A stretch of DNA of 64,000 nucleotides, from NCBI GenBank assembly GCA_030272585.1, contig BSYQ01000006.1:3683001-3747000 (forward strand), given 5' to 3'. A model generated the notes under the pieces. The model ran no database searches. It was given only the letters and a program-made list of their open reading frames with translations, and was not told the origin of the DNA. Below are positions 25,029 to 37,950 of the stretch, one piece after another. Each line of letters begins with the position of its first letter. Position 1 is the first letter of the stretch. Source of the DNA: Bryopsis sp. KO-2023 (Eukaryota; Chlorophyta; Ulvophyceae; Bryopsidales; Bryopsidaceae). The position numbers and the translations under genes are program-made.

Positions 25029-26574
25029 TTACGAGGGGAAGCTATTGGGTCGGATTAGTGTTTCTAGGCAGATTTCATTTTAAGGACAGGGGGATGTGGT
25101 TGGAGTGGGGGCGTGGCGTCTGCTCACGAAGGGACCAGTGAATTTGTGTTGTGAGGACATCAGTTTGAGTAGTTAGCACACATAGAGAATGCACAATGAC
25201 ACCATTCATTCGGCGCCAATGAAATTCACGCTGAGATTGAACAGCTTTTATTTAAACATAGATCAAAAAGGGTCATTCCACAGTCACTGCTGACCGGCTA
25301 TTCACTGGGGTTCACCTTCATCATGTCTAATGGACAAAAGGGAAGGAGCATGATACAGGATATAGGGGGTGGTGCAAAAAATTCCCACTGCCAACAGTTT
25401 TTGAATGTTAGTTAGCCCTTTTGAGAAAGGGTCACCGAACTTCACAATCAAAATTCAGCCGCAGGTGTTTTCATGTGTCCCCATTTCGTGATCAGCCCAC
25501 TCACGACGGAAGGGTGCAAGAATCTCCTGGGTGGGTGCTGGAGTTCCCTGATGATTGGACGGTGCGCGCTTCTCGATTCCATGTCAAATTCTGGATCGAG
25601 GGGACGAGTTGCCGCACATGTCTGACATGGCGCGAGGAGCCAGCTGATCCTATTACCCCTTCCCTGGTGTTCACAAAAACACTCTTTCGTCCAGTTTCTC
25701 CGTTGATCGGTTGCCGTAGCCTACCCGCGGGGAAGGGCGCACAGGCGCGATCAGCGGACGAACTGACGGAGCTGAAAAACAAGACAATTTCGAGAGAATT
25801 TCGTGATAAGCAACTTTGTTGCGCTTTTGCGGGGAGCGTGGAAGCCGGTCCCTCTCTAGGGCTGGTCGCCAATACCCCACAGATTTGACGAGTGTTTTTC
25901 TGAGGAAGCCGCGCGCGCGAAGAGCTGCGTCCAGTGTGGAAGCATAACTGGCGCCGTGATCAGAAGAGGCCAAAACAAACCGAAAAAACAGGTAGCTGCG
26001 AACACGTGTCTATTCTTGAGGAACAGCTGTCGAGGGTCGGTTGGCTTGGGGAGTGTTTTTTGGGGGGTTCGTTGAAGCGTGGTGCGCGTGCGAAACTAGG
26101 TTAACCTTCTTTCCCCTGTTTCTTCCCGTTGACGTGCCTTGGAGGGTTTTTTTTTTCTGTTCGGACGGTTGTATGTTACAGACGTTCTTTGGAAAGTCGT
26201 CCGGTTGGAGCTTTGCCAGATCATTCCAGGCGTCACACGTCGCCGACGCACTTTGTGTTGAAATCTCTCTGTGGCTTTCGTTGGGGAAGGGCTGGCGAGC
26301 GAAGCTGTGTCTCGTTGTTTTTGCCAGCTTCTCCTTTTGACCTACGCCGACGAAATGAACCAAAAAAACTCCCTTCGGTGTTTTTTCGTGTAAACTTGTC
26401 GGCACCTTGACCTTCAACGCAAGCTCCCGCAGCCCCGGTATCTGCGCGAGCAGTTTGTCTCGTGTTGAGAGGGAGGGGGGGGGGGGGTAGGTGCTTGACA
26501 TCTTTTCAGTTGCGCTGAAAACTGAAAAGATTTCCTGTGGTGTGTTCTTTCCACGTCAGACGCGACGCCGCACT
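25029..26574. other. Intergenic between POL5 and PI4K-gamma
   Basis: The first 400 bp would be the POL5 3' UTR and terminator. From about 25,480 the DNA becomes CpG-rich up to the PI4K-gamma start, probably its promoter. A 155-codon frame at 25,421-25,888 is open, but opposite-strand frames are open too and it matches nothing I know. A run of about 15 G lies near 26,470. Confidence 0.45.
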
Positions 26575-29499
26575 ATGTGGAGCGTCAACTCTATGCTGGG
26601 CCGTGTGCGCGGGCTCTTTCGCCCTGATGGTATCCGTCTGTCTGATAAGACGCTAGGAATACATAACCTTCGCCAAGAACACAACCGCCTTGAGTCGTCG
26701 AGGTTTCGAACCTCATTCGCAGCAAGCAACCCCGACCCTTTCAGGTCGTGGTTGCGCGTGCAGTACGGAGCATCTGATGTCGTGTTTACAACCAAGCCCG
26801 ATGGCGAGCGAGGTGTCGGAAAGGAGAGGAGGCGATCGCTGACGATCGAGGGGCGTGCGACGGTGGGGATCGATCGTGCTGCTGAGCACGAAGACGTCAC
26901 CACTCCGCTTAATAATTCCACGGACGTTTCCCTCGCGGAGTCCTTCAAAGGGGACACTCCGAGAGCGACGCCCGTGAGGCCCCAGATAGTCAGGTGAGCC
27001 GAAGTTGGCAGTACGGTTTTCAAACCACGAGCCGCTCAGCGCCACCAAAACACGCCCCAGCATCACACATTGAAAATATTGAAAATGGAAAAAGTCGCCC
27101 AGAATGGCGTTGTTAAACCCTTGGCAAGTAATTGGCTGCATCTCTTAGCAAATCCTTTTCTTTACTACATGTGTCAAGCACCGATCCAGCCGTTGGCAGA
27201 CCGCCTGCCAAACTTTCAAGTGGCCTATCTTTTTTCAAATCTCCTTGTGACAAAGTCGAGAGTTGAATATCTTCTTTCTGATTTTTCCACTGAAAAATAA
27301 AGTCGTGCCGGGCTGAAATTAAAGTCAACTTTTTCTGATTTCTTCCTGCATGTTTTTCTGTGTGTGGGTGGGTGCAGCCCGCTGGATCTCTGCACAACCA
27401 TCAATAAGAGTGCAGGGATTGTGGACATCTTGGGTTCGCCCAAACCTTCCGATGCAGGAGCCATCGAGCAGCAGTTCTGTATCAAAGCCGTCAAAGTCGA
27501 CCCAGTACCAATCAAGCCGTTGTGCAAGTACAATCGAGCAGGGGCTTGGCAGATGCAGGCCGTCACTACAATCAACAACGTCGAAACTTCTGCTCTCTTG
27601 AGGGATGTGAGCGAAGCGTTAAAAGTCAGTAATCCAGCCCTGTCCGCCCTGGGGACGGGGGGTGCATATTTCCTTTCCGGGGATGGTGGTAATGTGGCTG
27701 TGTTCAAGCCTGCTGATGAGGAGCCCAGGGCTCCAAACAATCCAAAGAACTCTCCTCGTGTGGGGGAGGTGTTTGTTGAAGGTCTGAAGAAAGGGACCAG
27801 ACCAGGAGAAGGTCAGTTGCTCAGTGAAGGGCCTTCAGAAAAAAAACCGGGGGGAGTCGGGATTGTGAAATCTCGATGGATCAGCAGCAGTTTCTCAGTG
27901 AAGGGGCTCAGAAAAAAAGGGAAAAAAAACAGGCTTTTAAAATCTGGATGGATCAGCCAGTCGCCCAGTGAAGGGGTTCGGAAAAAAGAAGAAAAAAAAG
28001 ACAGGCTTGTGAAATCGTAAAAGAAGAAATAGCCACTGCAACAGCAGCTGGTTTGTTGATGCCGCATGGAGATGGATATGTTTAGTTTTTTCCGCAATTG
28101 TTGAACTTTTCCTTTCTATTTTCAATACTGGCAGGGGCTTGGAGGGAATACACAGCTTATCTGATAGACCACAGGGGGTTTTCCGGTGTCCCCCTGACTG
28201 TCGTTGCGAGGCTGGAGAAGCCGAGATCTGGCGAAGTGGGGAAGCTCGGCAGCCTGCAACAGTTTGTACGGCACAATTATGATGCGGAGGAGTGCGGAAC
28301 ATCGCTCTTCCCGAAACACGAGGTGCATAAATTGTGCGTTCTCGACATGAGAATCGCAAACACCGACCGCAATGGCCAAAACATTCTCGTCGGAAAATCC
28401 GCTGAAGGCGAATGGTCTCTGACGCCCATCGACCATGGGTGAGGGGAGATGTTGATGGTTTCTGTTTCTGTTGCTTTTGCTTTTGCTTTTTTTTTTTTTT
28501 TAAACAGAATTGACACAGCCCAAATCAATCTGGTAGAAGAGGACCTCTCATTTTTGTTTTCCACGTGGAAAATGCCATTCACCAAGATTTTGTTTTTTGG
28601 TTCCCAGTTATTTAAAAAAGATCAATGCTCTTCTGAACGCCCCCGGCTTCTCGAATTTCTCCAGCAACTCGATTAGGTTGATTTGGTTGGCTTGCTGATG
28701 ATATCAGATATGCCTTCCCGGACTGCTTCGACGATGTCTGTTTTGAGTGGATGTATTGGCCACAAGCCGAAGAGAAATTCAGCGAAACCACAGCCGAGTA
28801 TGTAGCAGAATTGAACCCCGAGACCGACATCAGTTTGATGGCCAAGCATGGGGTTTCGTTGCGTCCTGCCTGCTTGGATGTTTTTAGGTTTTCGACATAC
28901 CTGCTGAAGTGGGGTGTCCGAAAGGGTTTGACGCCCTATGAGATCGCAGGGGTGATGTGCAAAGACGCTTTCGAGAGATACAAAGGCATGCCACATGCAC
29001 AGGTGATTTTGATGTGAAAAGCGTGCTGTTTTTTCTAATAGTTGAAGAAAATGCAACACTTTTTTTTTGTGGAGAACACTGTTGCTGTTGGAAAGTTCTC
29101 TATTTTTGTTTTGAAAAATGTGTATGTGTCTGCGTATATTGAATTGAAATCATTTTATACAGGGCCAAAAGGCCGAGTGCAGCCTGTTTGTTTAATATCT
29201 TATAGGCTGACTCAGAAAAAAAAATCACCGTATCATCACAACGTCCTTACCTAGCTCTCTACCCCAAAGGCAAACTAAGAAGAAACTGGTGTGATTTGCC
29301 TCCAGAAAAAACGCTGACCATATCTACATATGTATACATGTCTATAGTTTTTTTGCTTGTTGAAGGTAGGATGTGTGTGTGTGTGTGTATATTATAGGTC
29401 ATGCTCGACTGTGCCAGGAACAGGGCTGCTCAGGGTGGCCTGAGCGAGGAATTGGTGTGTGAGGTGTTAGATAGCTGCGTGTCTCTCACTGCAGGATGA
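26575..29499 (+). CDS. PI4KG: Phosphatidylinositol 4-kinase gamma (type II-like), 5 exons
   Basis: This family carries the PI3/PI4-kinase fold. In plants some members phosphorylate protein and not lipid (UbDK-gamma), so lipid activity is not certain. Exons 26575-26993, 27378-27811, 28135-28438, 28708-29002 and 29398-29499 join in phase to 517 aa. Kinase hallmarks: GGAYFLSGDGGNVAVFKP with the ATP-binding Lys at about residue 250, DEEPRAPNNP after it, and GLKKGTRPGEG running into the next exon (AWREYTAYLIDH). The catalytic loop is RIANTDRNGQN (Asp about 362) and the metal-binding motif is IDHG (Asp about 384). The C-terminal part (WMYWPQAEEKF, GLTPYEIAGVM) fits the plant/algal gamma group. The 139-aa N-terminal exon shows no ubiquitin-like domain, unlike many plant relatives. 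The gene is intact and lies downstream of POL5 on the same strand, with its own CpG-rich start. Confidence 0.92.
27812..28017 (+). repeat. Three tandem 60-70-bp units in PI4K-gamma intron 2
   Basis: Three imperfect units, each with CAGTGAAGGG, an A-rich stretch and a TGGATCAG-like end, start right at the donor (the third unit is cut short). They stay open in the exon 2 frame for 69 codons until a TAA at 28018. If the intron is retained, a Lys-rich tail is added and the kinase is cut before its catalytic loop. Confidence 0.7.
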
Positions 29500-32400
29500 T
29501 GTTATTTGTAACAAGCATTGCCAGTGATTGTTCTGAAAATGGTGAATTTGATTCGTTCACCACGGGGTGGAAATGCAGACCCAAACAGAGGAAGGGAAAA
29601 AAAAAAAGATTTATGTATGCAGGAAAATGGGACATTAAAAGTCTCGAGTGCGAAACTAGGGGGGGAAGGAGGAGGAGGAGGAGGAGAGAGAAAAAAAAGA
29701 GAAAGAAAAAAAATTCAAAGGCGGAAAAAGAAAGAAAAAAAAAAAACACAAAGAGAAAGGAATGGACGAAAATCCCCTGGGAAAAAATTTTGGTTTGACA
29801 AATACAAAAAAAAATGTGAACGAGGGAATATTGGTGGGGTTAGGGTTTCAGGGGGGTTTGTTCTTTGTTTTGTTCGTTTTGACACAATTCTTGTTCAGAG
29901 GGCCTGTTGCATGCTGGGGGAGGGTGTTTTTTTTTTTTTTTTTTCATTTTTTCCTTGGTTTCTAGCTAGAGGGGTTTGTTGCACTAGGTGTAGCTGAACG
30001 ATAGAGGAAATTGGTGGGGTGGTCTTGATGTTTCGGTGGAAAATCTCAACAGGAAAAAAACAAAAAACAAAGGAGTCTTTTTGACTTCGTTTTTGATACG
30101 GAATGGGATGAGAAGTGGAAATTGGGTTTTCTTTTTGTTTTGGTTTTTGATGGGAAAAAAAGGAGTGAAGTTTGAATCGTTGAGAGAGAGGGGCTTGGTG
30201 GAGAAAGAGACAGCTAGAATGGACCATTAATTATAAAAAAAAAGATGATGATTTGACTGAACAAAAGAGAGGTTTTTTGGTTTTGGCATGGAACGGGTTA
30301 CCCATTGTGAGGGATTTCGGATATAGTTTCCAAAAAAAAAAGAAAGGTAAATGAAAAGAAAGCAAGCCGGGGGGTTGGGTTTTCGTCTGTTTTTTTCTTT
30401 CTTTCTTTTCTTCTTATGGGTGTTTTTTTTTTTGTTGTCTCTGGTTATTTTTCTTTTTTTTTTGGTTTTTTTTTGGCTTTTATATTGTGGGAGTGGACTT
30501 TTCACGCAGACAGGGAAAAGGGAAAAAAAAGCATCTTATATACATATAGTTAACAGAGGGGGTTTTGTGTCGATACGTGGGAAAGTCTGGTTTGATTTTG
30601 AGAAAGAGAAACGTGAAAAAAAAGGAAGAAGAAGAAAAAAAAATTAATACGGCCGATGGGATAATTTGCATATATATTTTTAGGAATATATACATATCCC
30701 AATACAAGAGCTAAAATGAGGGGGAAAAAAAATGGGCTGGAGAATTGCCTACGGTGAAAACAGTACAAAAAACAGTGGCGTTTTATTTTCCCCGCAAGGA
30801 AAAAAAAAGAAGAGTCTTTTTTTTCTTTTTTTTTTTGTTTTTTAAAAGAGGAAATATATATATGTTCGCACATGGATACGTGTAGATATGCCACAAAACT
30901 CCGTATCAGAGTTTTTTTTTACATGTGAATGGGGCAAAAAGAAAGAAAGAAAACAATCGGCAAAACCAAAAAAGCAAAAGAAACAAAAGAGGAGAAAGGG
31001 GTTTTGAGGGGATGAAATATATCGAACTGTTTTTTAAAATGTGAGGAAGACTGGGTTGGTGGGACCATTTTTTTCTGAGGCGAAAATATTGGAGAGGGAA
31101 TATTTCAATGGAGGTCCACAAAGTGAAATGCCGTTCATCTTGCTTTCTGTTTTATTTCCTCCACAAACCCCGAAAAGAAAAAAGGCAAAGAATACCCACA
31201 GGGGCACCCAGATATCTGCACATATAGCAATGTATGGCTATGTTTGGTTGACTCGAGGAAATATCTTGGGTGAAAACCTTGTCTTTTTTTTGTGTGTTTG
31301 GGGGGGGGGGCAAGAGATGGTGTGTGTGTGTGTTTTGTGTTTCATTTTCCTATCCACCCTTTTTTTCATGATGAAAGATGGAAGAAAATATATTGAATTT
31401 GTTCCTATCAGGCCAAAATGTGTGTTTTTTTGCTTTGGAAAAGCAAAAAAAAAAAGTGAGGTGGAAAAAGAGTGGTTGCAGGGAGGAGGATAGAGATCGA
31501 TCGGGAAATGGGGCGAAAAACAAAAAAGAGTGACCAGATATTTGGAAAATGGAAGTGGGAAAAAAAAAATCAAAGCTTTGTGGATGGACGGTGTGCTATT
31601 TTCTATTTTCTGTTTTTTTTTTTGTTTTGAGAATACTTCCAACAAAAAAAAAGAAGAGAAAAGCGACGAAAAAAAGAGATTTTTGCGTTGAGTTGCGCAG
31701 GGCTAGGGATTGTGTATCAGTGTTCAACAGACATGGTTACCAAGATGACCAAACGGAGGAGTTTGAAAACAACTATCAAACGCAAAAAAGTGTAATGGAA
31801 AAAGACGGGGACCATATATGTATAATTGCAGATGTGTGTACTGTGCTGTGCGTGTGTGTGTGTGTGTGTGTTTTATTGCTGTGTCCGTGTTTTTTTTGCC
31901 ATTACTAATCGGAATGAAGCTCTGCTGGTACACCATAGGATAGATTTTTTCGACTTTGTTGGCTGTAGCTTTGAGAAAGTGAGAGAGAGAGGTCTGAAAA
32001 AAAAAAAAGAGAAAAAGTAAAAAACTTTCCTTTTTTTTGCAACAAGAGGGACTGTCTTTTGTGTTCTTTTTTGTTCTCTTATCTCTCCTTCCATCGTTTT
32101 TTTTTTTTTTTTTCTGCATGTATGTAGGATTTCTTTTTTTGACTTTGGCTACCCTTCTATAATGTCGTGATCCTTTTTTGTATGGAAAAAAAAGGAAGCA
32201 AGAAAAAAAAGTTTGAAAAACATCGATCAGTAAACGAATGCATACAATCTGTGTAAAAATTATACGAAAAAAAAGGGGGGGGGGGGGAGAAGGAACAGGA
32301 AAAAAAAGGGGGTTTTGTCTGTGTATCGAAAAAGAAAGCTGGACTCAGGAAAGCAAAACAGAAATTGTCAAAAAAAAAGGTTTTGCTTCAATTTCAAATT

Positions 32401-35400
32401 CAGTTTCAATTTCGGAAAAGACATCACAGGGTGTCAATTTTCGATGCTAATAGGTGGAGGCTCTTTTTTTTTTTCTTTTTTTCCTTCCCCATGAAAAATT
32501 GAATTTTCAGCAAGATTCAACATCAAGGGGGTGGGGCAAGGTAACCATGTGTGGAGAAGAGAAGAAAAAGAAAAGAAGTATTTTACAAAAAGGTGGAGGA
32601 GGAGAGAAAAAAAGAGAAAAAAAAGAAAAAGAAAAAAATATATATTCACATAAAGAAGTTCTTTTGGGAGATGAAGACTCGTTTTATGAAACACTGGAAA
32701 TCTGTTGCAAGAAAAAAAAAAAATTACAAAAACCATGGGCATTGGAACGAGGAAAAAAAAATAAATCGAGAATCGAATTATCGATTAAATCATGAATCGA
32801 GGTTGATTTTTTTGATGTTCCTTTCGAAATTGAGCATGGGATGCTGAGAGATTTTGCAGTTTCCAGGAAGAGAAATCGGGGGTGTCTTTTGCAACATATA
32901 GATATGACCTGCTCTTTACTGATATTCTAGGGGGGGAAATGATCCAAGCTAAAAAAGAAAGAAAAAGGAAAAAAAAGCAAGCCAACAAGGGGACAATATA
33001 TGTACATGACTTAGTGCAACTCTTTTCTCTCTTTTCGTTTTGTATTTTGACCATTTTTGTTCGTGGTTACTTTTGGGGGGGGGGGCGGCTTCCTAATACT
33101 GTTTCGGGATGTTTTTTTTTTCTTTATTGCGTTTATGGGTTTCCAAATGAAAGTTGCATGGGTAAAAAAAAGGAGAAAAAAATAGAAAAAAAAGAAATAT
33201 GATATTATATTCTATCTCGTGTTCTCCATTTGTATGCACAAGTCGATGGTGATATGAGGAAAAGGAGGGGAAAAGAAGAGTGAGGTGGAAAAAGAGTGAG
33301 AGAAAGAAAAGAAAGTGTGATGGGTTCCCTTCAAAAAAAAAAAGAAAGAAATGACAGGGCGGTGTCAATTCACCATGATTGGTTTTTTCAAGCATGGTGG
33401 ATGTTTCCGGTTTTTCTTTGCCGTTTTTTGTTTTTTTTTGCAAACATTATTATTATGTTTCTTGTTTTTTTGCTGCCCAATTTCAGGCCTTCTTTTTCAA
33501 GGAGGAGTGGGGAGGTTCTAAACTCATGATGAAACATGAAAAACATGATTTGATCATTGCAAAGGGTTCAATGTAATTCTCTATCCATGAGATGTACATA
33601 TATAAATATATATCTTGCAAGACCTATTGTGCCCTCTCCCCCCCCCCTTTGGAAAGAAAAGCAAAGGTAAAAGAAAGCACAGGTTCCTATATTAGGATGT
33701 TTTTCTTTTTTTGTCCAGGTAATGTTTGGCCATGCTGAATTCTGGATATGAAAAAAGAGATGCCTTTTTTTTTTGTTTTTTTGTTTATTTCTTTTTCCCT
33801 TCGTGGCGAAGGTCACCTTTCACCATCGAGGGGAAGGGAAAAGATGATATGCAATTTTCTGCATGGACTGAGAGATGTCCAGAGGAGTTTTTTTGGGGGG
33901 GTTCAAAAAAGAAACAAGAAATTTCCCTTTGTGCAAGAGTCTGATAACACAAAGATGCAAAAGATTGGCAAAAAGAAATCGAACAAAAAAAAAATGGTGC
34001 TTTTTTTCCCCTGGACTATTTTTGGGTCAGGAAAAAGTTTTGGGCAGGAAAAAGAAACAGAGGAGGAGGATGTTTGATGAGGGGAAAAGGGGTTCCAAAA
34101 AAAAAAAGAAAAAAGGGAAGAAAGAAAGGTTTGGGAGGAACGAATCAATTCGAATCTTGAATCTCGGCAGAGGTTTTTTCTTCGGGAGAAAGGTCAAGAC
34201 CTCTCTCTCAGGTTCTGTTTTTTTCTTTCTTTTTTTTCCCTGTTGATTGAGAGTGTGTTTATGTGGGTTGCAGTCCAAAAGTTATGATTCTACTTTCGGA
34301 TGTATGCGTGGGGTCCCATCGACTTCTCAGTCCCTATTCAGGAAGGGGGGGAAAAAAAAACGAAGAAAAAAATTCCGGAGAGAGTTTTACTGACTTGAAA
34401 TGTCCTAAACCCGAAAAAAAAACCTCTCTCCCTTTCTTCTTCTTGACAAGTTGAAAGAGAGGAGGTATCTGCCGAGAAGTAAGAATAAAAAAAGAAAAAG
34501 CATATCAAATGTTGCTTTGATTATTGACTTGCTTAAGGAAATGTTTGGGGGGGGGAAAAAAAGAAAAGGGTAGAACGGAAGGAACCCTAAAGAAGAGAGA
34601 AATCAAGTGAAACATATAGTGGTGAGAAAGAGGGGAATGATTTCAGTTTTTCACAGGCAACCCCCCTCGCAAGTCGATCTTTTGTCCGAAACTGGAGGGA
34701 AAATTTAGATGTGTGTTTTTTGTATGTATTGTGTGAGGAAAGGGGGGACAGGGGGAGGGGTTGCATTATCGGCGAGAGGGAATGTATATTCGATGACCAG
34801 ACAATTGTTTTGATTCTTTTTTTCTTTTTGGTTAGTTTCATGCTTGTGGGGTTTTTGGAATTCATGTAGACCACCAGTAATTTGAGTGGAAAGAGTTAGG
34901 GAGGAAAAAAAGAAAATGCAAAAACGCGCATCGGCGTTTGAAAACGGAAAGAAAAGGAGAGTTTCAAGATATGTTTTCCTGTCGGTGCAGTAGGTGGAGA
35001 ACGGATATATGTATTATATCTATGATTTGAGTTTTTTTGTCGTGGCTGACATTGCCCAGAAATAAGATTGAAAAGGGAAAAAAAAATGGAAAAGACTGCT
35101 GACCAAAAAAAAAAAAATGACCTTATATTTTCGGTGTTTTGATATTTTCTGTCTTTCCTCCCTGGGCAGTGGGTTGCCAGTGTCGTCCAAGAGAAGAGAT
35201 GTGATGCAAATAATAATGGTTAGTGTAAGGGATTTGAGTGGATTGGCTTCGCACAATGTAAAAAGGAAATGATTTGTCTCAAAAAAGGGAACTGCAGTGG
35301 GTGAATGAAGTTTTGTTTCGATTGAGGGGTGTCTGATGGGAGTTTGCATGCAAATATTATATAAATATTATATAAATATTATAAATATATTATATAATAT
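29500..35400. other. 6-kb homopolymer-rich gene-free block
   Basis: After the PI4K-gamma stop the sequence is made of runs of A, T and G (many of 7-14), GAAAAG/TTTTTC mixtures and short (TG)n tracts (29,370; 31,325; 31,850). Open frames here are Lys-, Phe- or Ser-rich artefacts on both strands. I find no exon, RNA gene or transposon end. It could be a very long 3' region, a decayed element or simple-sequence expansion. Confidence 0.6.
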
Positions 35401-37073
35401 ATTTTTTTTTGAATATTATTTGGGGCAACACATATTTTCCTATAAACTATGTGCCGCCCGAATTCCAACATGTGTTGATGATGCCAAGATCAAGATCAAG
35501 ATCCATCAAGATCAGTCTTGGGATGAATTCTGGGCACCTGGCCCAATTCGTGTTCGCTTGACAGGTGAACATCAAACTTCTCTTTCTAGGGGTGGTTGCA
35601 AAAGAAAGAAAGAAAAATCATGCCCTTTGTTGAACTCACATTCTTACAGTAAAAAGTAGGACCCTATTCCAAACCAAAGAATACCACAACCCAGAGTCCT
35701 AACTGTGCAGACTGCACAGCAACTGCCCCAACTGAATTAGCCCTTTCCACCCCTTTCTAATTTGAAAAGCTAATGAAAATTTTAGTCCATGTTCCGATGA
35801 GGACAAATGCTTCAGCAGTAGAAAGAGCTTGCTGGCCCATTTCATTGCATTTAAATTAATTTATCTAATTATTTAATTATATTTCATATATATAATTCTC
35901 ATTTCATTTCATTGAGAAAAATGAGGGGGTTGGACAAAGTTTGGGGGGAAGGAAAAGCTCTGGAAGTCACCTGTTCAAATTATATTGGGCTATGTTGTGG
36001 GACTCCCTGTTGTAGGGGTTCAAACAAATCAACCTCTGCAAAAATAGTAAGAAATACAAACCCTCCCTCCTTCCCTTCTACTTACTATTTTATGTCCTTT
36101 CTTTTCTTTCAAGAAGACCAGGAAAAAAACGCCCTTGCACACAAGCAGCAGTTAAAGGGCTATAGGAAGTTATTATCCATTCTGGATAGAACCACTACTT
36201 TGGAAAGCGAGCAACAGGGCTGGGGGTCGACTAAAGCTTGCCCAAATCGTTTCTTTCTTCCTTTCCTCGAGTAGTTTTTTTTGTTAATGGCGCGCACCGA
36301 CTGGCAAACGGTTCGGAGAGGCCTTTCTAAGGACATCATATGATGCATGCATGCCGACAAGTATCAACGTCTCGTTTTGTTCTCGAGCAAAGGCATCCTT
36401 CTCCTCTCACCCCGCCTTCTGCCCGAGCAAGTCGTCGCACAGAAAGTCGACACCACGGATCCACAAGCCGTCGCCTCCCCGTTATCAAACGCTTCAGAAC
36501 AGTAGTGTTTTTATTTAAATTAAATTAACACGAAAGGGAAGCAGAGCGCCGTTCTCGAAGCTGAGATAAATTAACCTCAGCGTCGCCGTCGTCGAGCGAC
36601 CCCTCCCTGCAACCAGCAGGCTTCGTTTCCACCAAAGCGTCGACTTCTCTTTAACCGTATCCGCCATTTATATCCACCATTTCGACGGCGACACGCTCGA
36701 TGGTGGCTCCCGCATCCACGACCGGAGGGTTTTTCGGCTGTGGTCTCTCCACGCCTGCGGCGGTGGTTTTTTTCCTCCCAGTGGTCAAACAACGGGAGTG
36801 CTTTTCGAAAGCACCCAAAGTCGTCCCCAAAGGCCTTGGTCCGTCACATCAAGCGTTTGCGCGAAGTGTGCAGGAGGAAATAAATTCGAAAAGATGTGAC
36901 AAGCGTCATTTCGTGACTCAACACTCCGACAAAATCACAGAATCGCTGGATTTCCTCGATCATCCGTGTGATCGCTGATCCGTTGATCTGCGCTTTCACG
37001 TTTCATCTCGTTTCAAGTTCAATTCGTTTCAAAAGTTCAATTCTCGCACACGTTTTGTCAAGTTTGAATTTTT

Positions 37074-37206
37074 GTTCGAAAACTTTGGTTCCTCTTCAAA
37101 GCTCATTGTCGTTGGTTGAAAAAGTTTCGGTTTTGGTGAAGTCGGTTGTCAAAACTTTGGTTCCTCTTCAAAGCTCATTGTCGTTGGTTGAAAAGTTTCG
37201 GTTTGA
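37074..37206. repeat. 72-bp tandem duplication
   Basis: The unit beginning AACTTTGGTTCCTCTTCAAA occurs at 37081 and 37153. The copies are nearly identical, ending in GAAAAAGTTTCGG and GAAAAGTTTCGG. Confidence 0.9.
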
Positions 37207-37346
37207 AATGAAGTTCCTCGGTTCGGTGGCGGACAAAGTTTGTTTGCCGGAAAAAAAAAAAAAAAATTGAAAAAAAAGGAGTGGACCTTTGTCCGCGCCA
37301 AAAAAAAAGTTTAGGGAAAAAAAAAGAAAAGGAGTGCTTGGAACTC

Positions 37347-37680
37347 AAAGGCTCTAGGAAGCCTATTTAGGGAGAAAAAAATCCTTTATGGGAGACTCAA
37401 AGTGGTGGATAAATGGATTGGAAAGGAGATACCCTAAGGTACTCGGTTTCTTTTATAACTTTCTTTTCCGAGTAATAAATATAAAAAGTAAAAAATCCTC
37501 GTAAAACGGGTGGTCGGTTTTTTTTTTATGCTTTTGTTTTCCGACCCATCAAAAAAAATAAAAAAAAGACGGGCTCTAGGAAGCCCGTCTTAAAAAAAAT
37601 CGTACATGGGAGACTCAAAGTGGTGGATAAATTGTTTGGAAAGGAGATACCCAAATGTACTCGCTCTTTGATGTTGCCGC
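37347..37680. repeat. About 220-bp tandem duplication
   Basis: GGCTCTAGGAAGCC, then GGGAGACTCAAAGTGGTGGA, then GGAAAGGAGATACCC occurs twice, with the GGAGACTC word at 37391 and 37609. The copies differ by a few substitutions and A-run lengths. Confidence 0.85.
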
Positions 37681-37734
37681 CTTGTTTTTGGAAGAAACCG
37701 CAAACGACTTGAATTGCCTTGAAAACTCGACTAG

Positions 37735-37950
37735 CGCCTTTTGCACGCGAGAGATGCATTATTTTTCATGGATTCCTTGGATCCCTTTGTTGTTGCCGCT
37801 CTGTTGAAACCGAAACCGAATCAAACTGCCCGAAAAACTCGACCTAGCGCATTTTGCACGCGAGAGATGCATTATTTTTCATGGATCGCTTGGATCCCTT
37901 TGTTGTTGCCGCTTCGACCCAACGCATTTTGCACGCGAGAGATGCAATAA
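37735..37950. repeat. Three tandem units with GCACGCGAGAGATGCA
   Basis: TTTTGCACGCGAGAGATGCA, followed by TTATTTTTCATGGAT and GGATCCCTTTGTTGTTGCCG, occurs twice (starts near 37738 and 37853). A third truncated copy starts near 37926. Confidence 0.85.

Noticed and set aside
25421..25888. 155-codon plus-strand frame as a gene
   Set aside because: It lies in CG-rich DNA where several frames are open, has no recognisable motif, and sits where the PI4K-gamma promoter is expected.
29496..34874. Many Lys-, Phe- or Ser-rich frames in the homopolymer block
   Set aside because: They are translations of A/T/G runs on both strands, with no domain, ATG context or splice signals.
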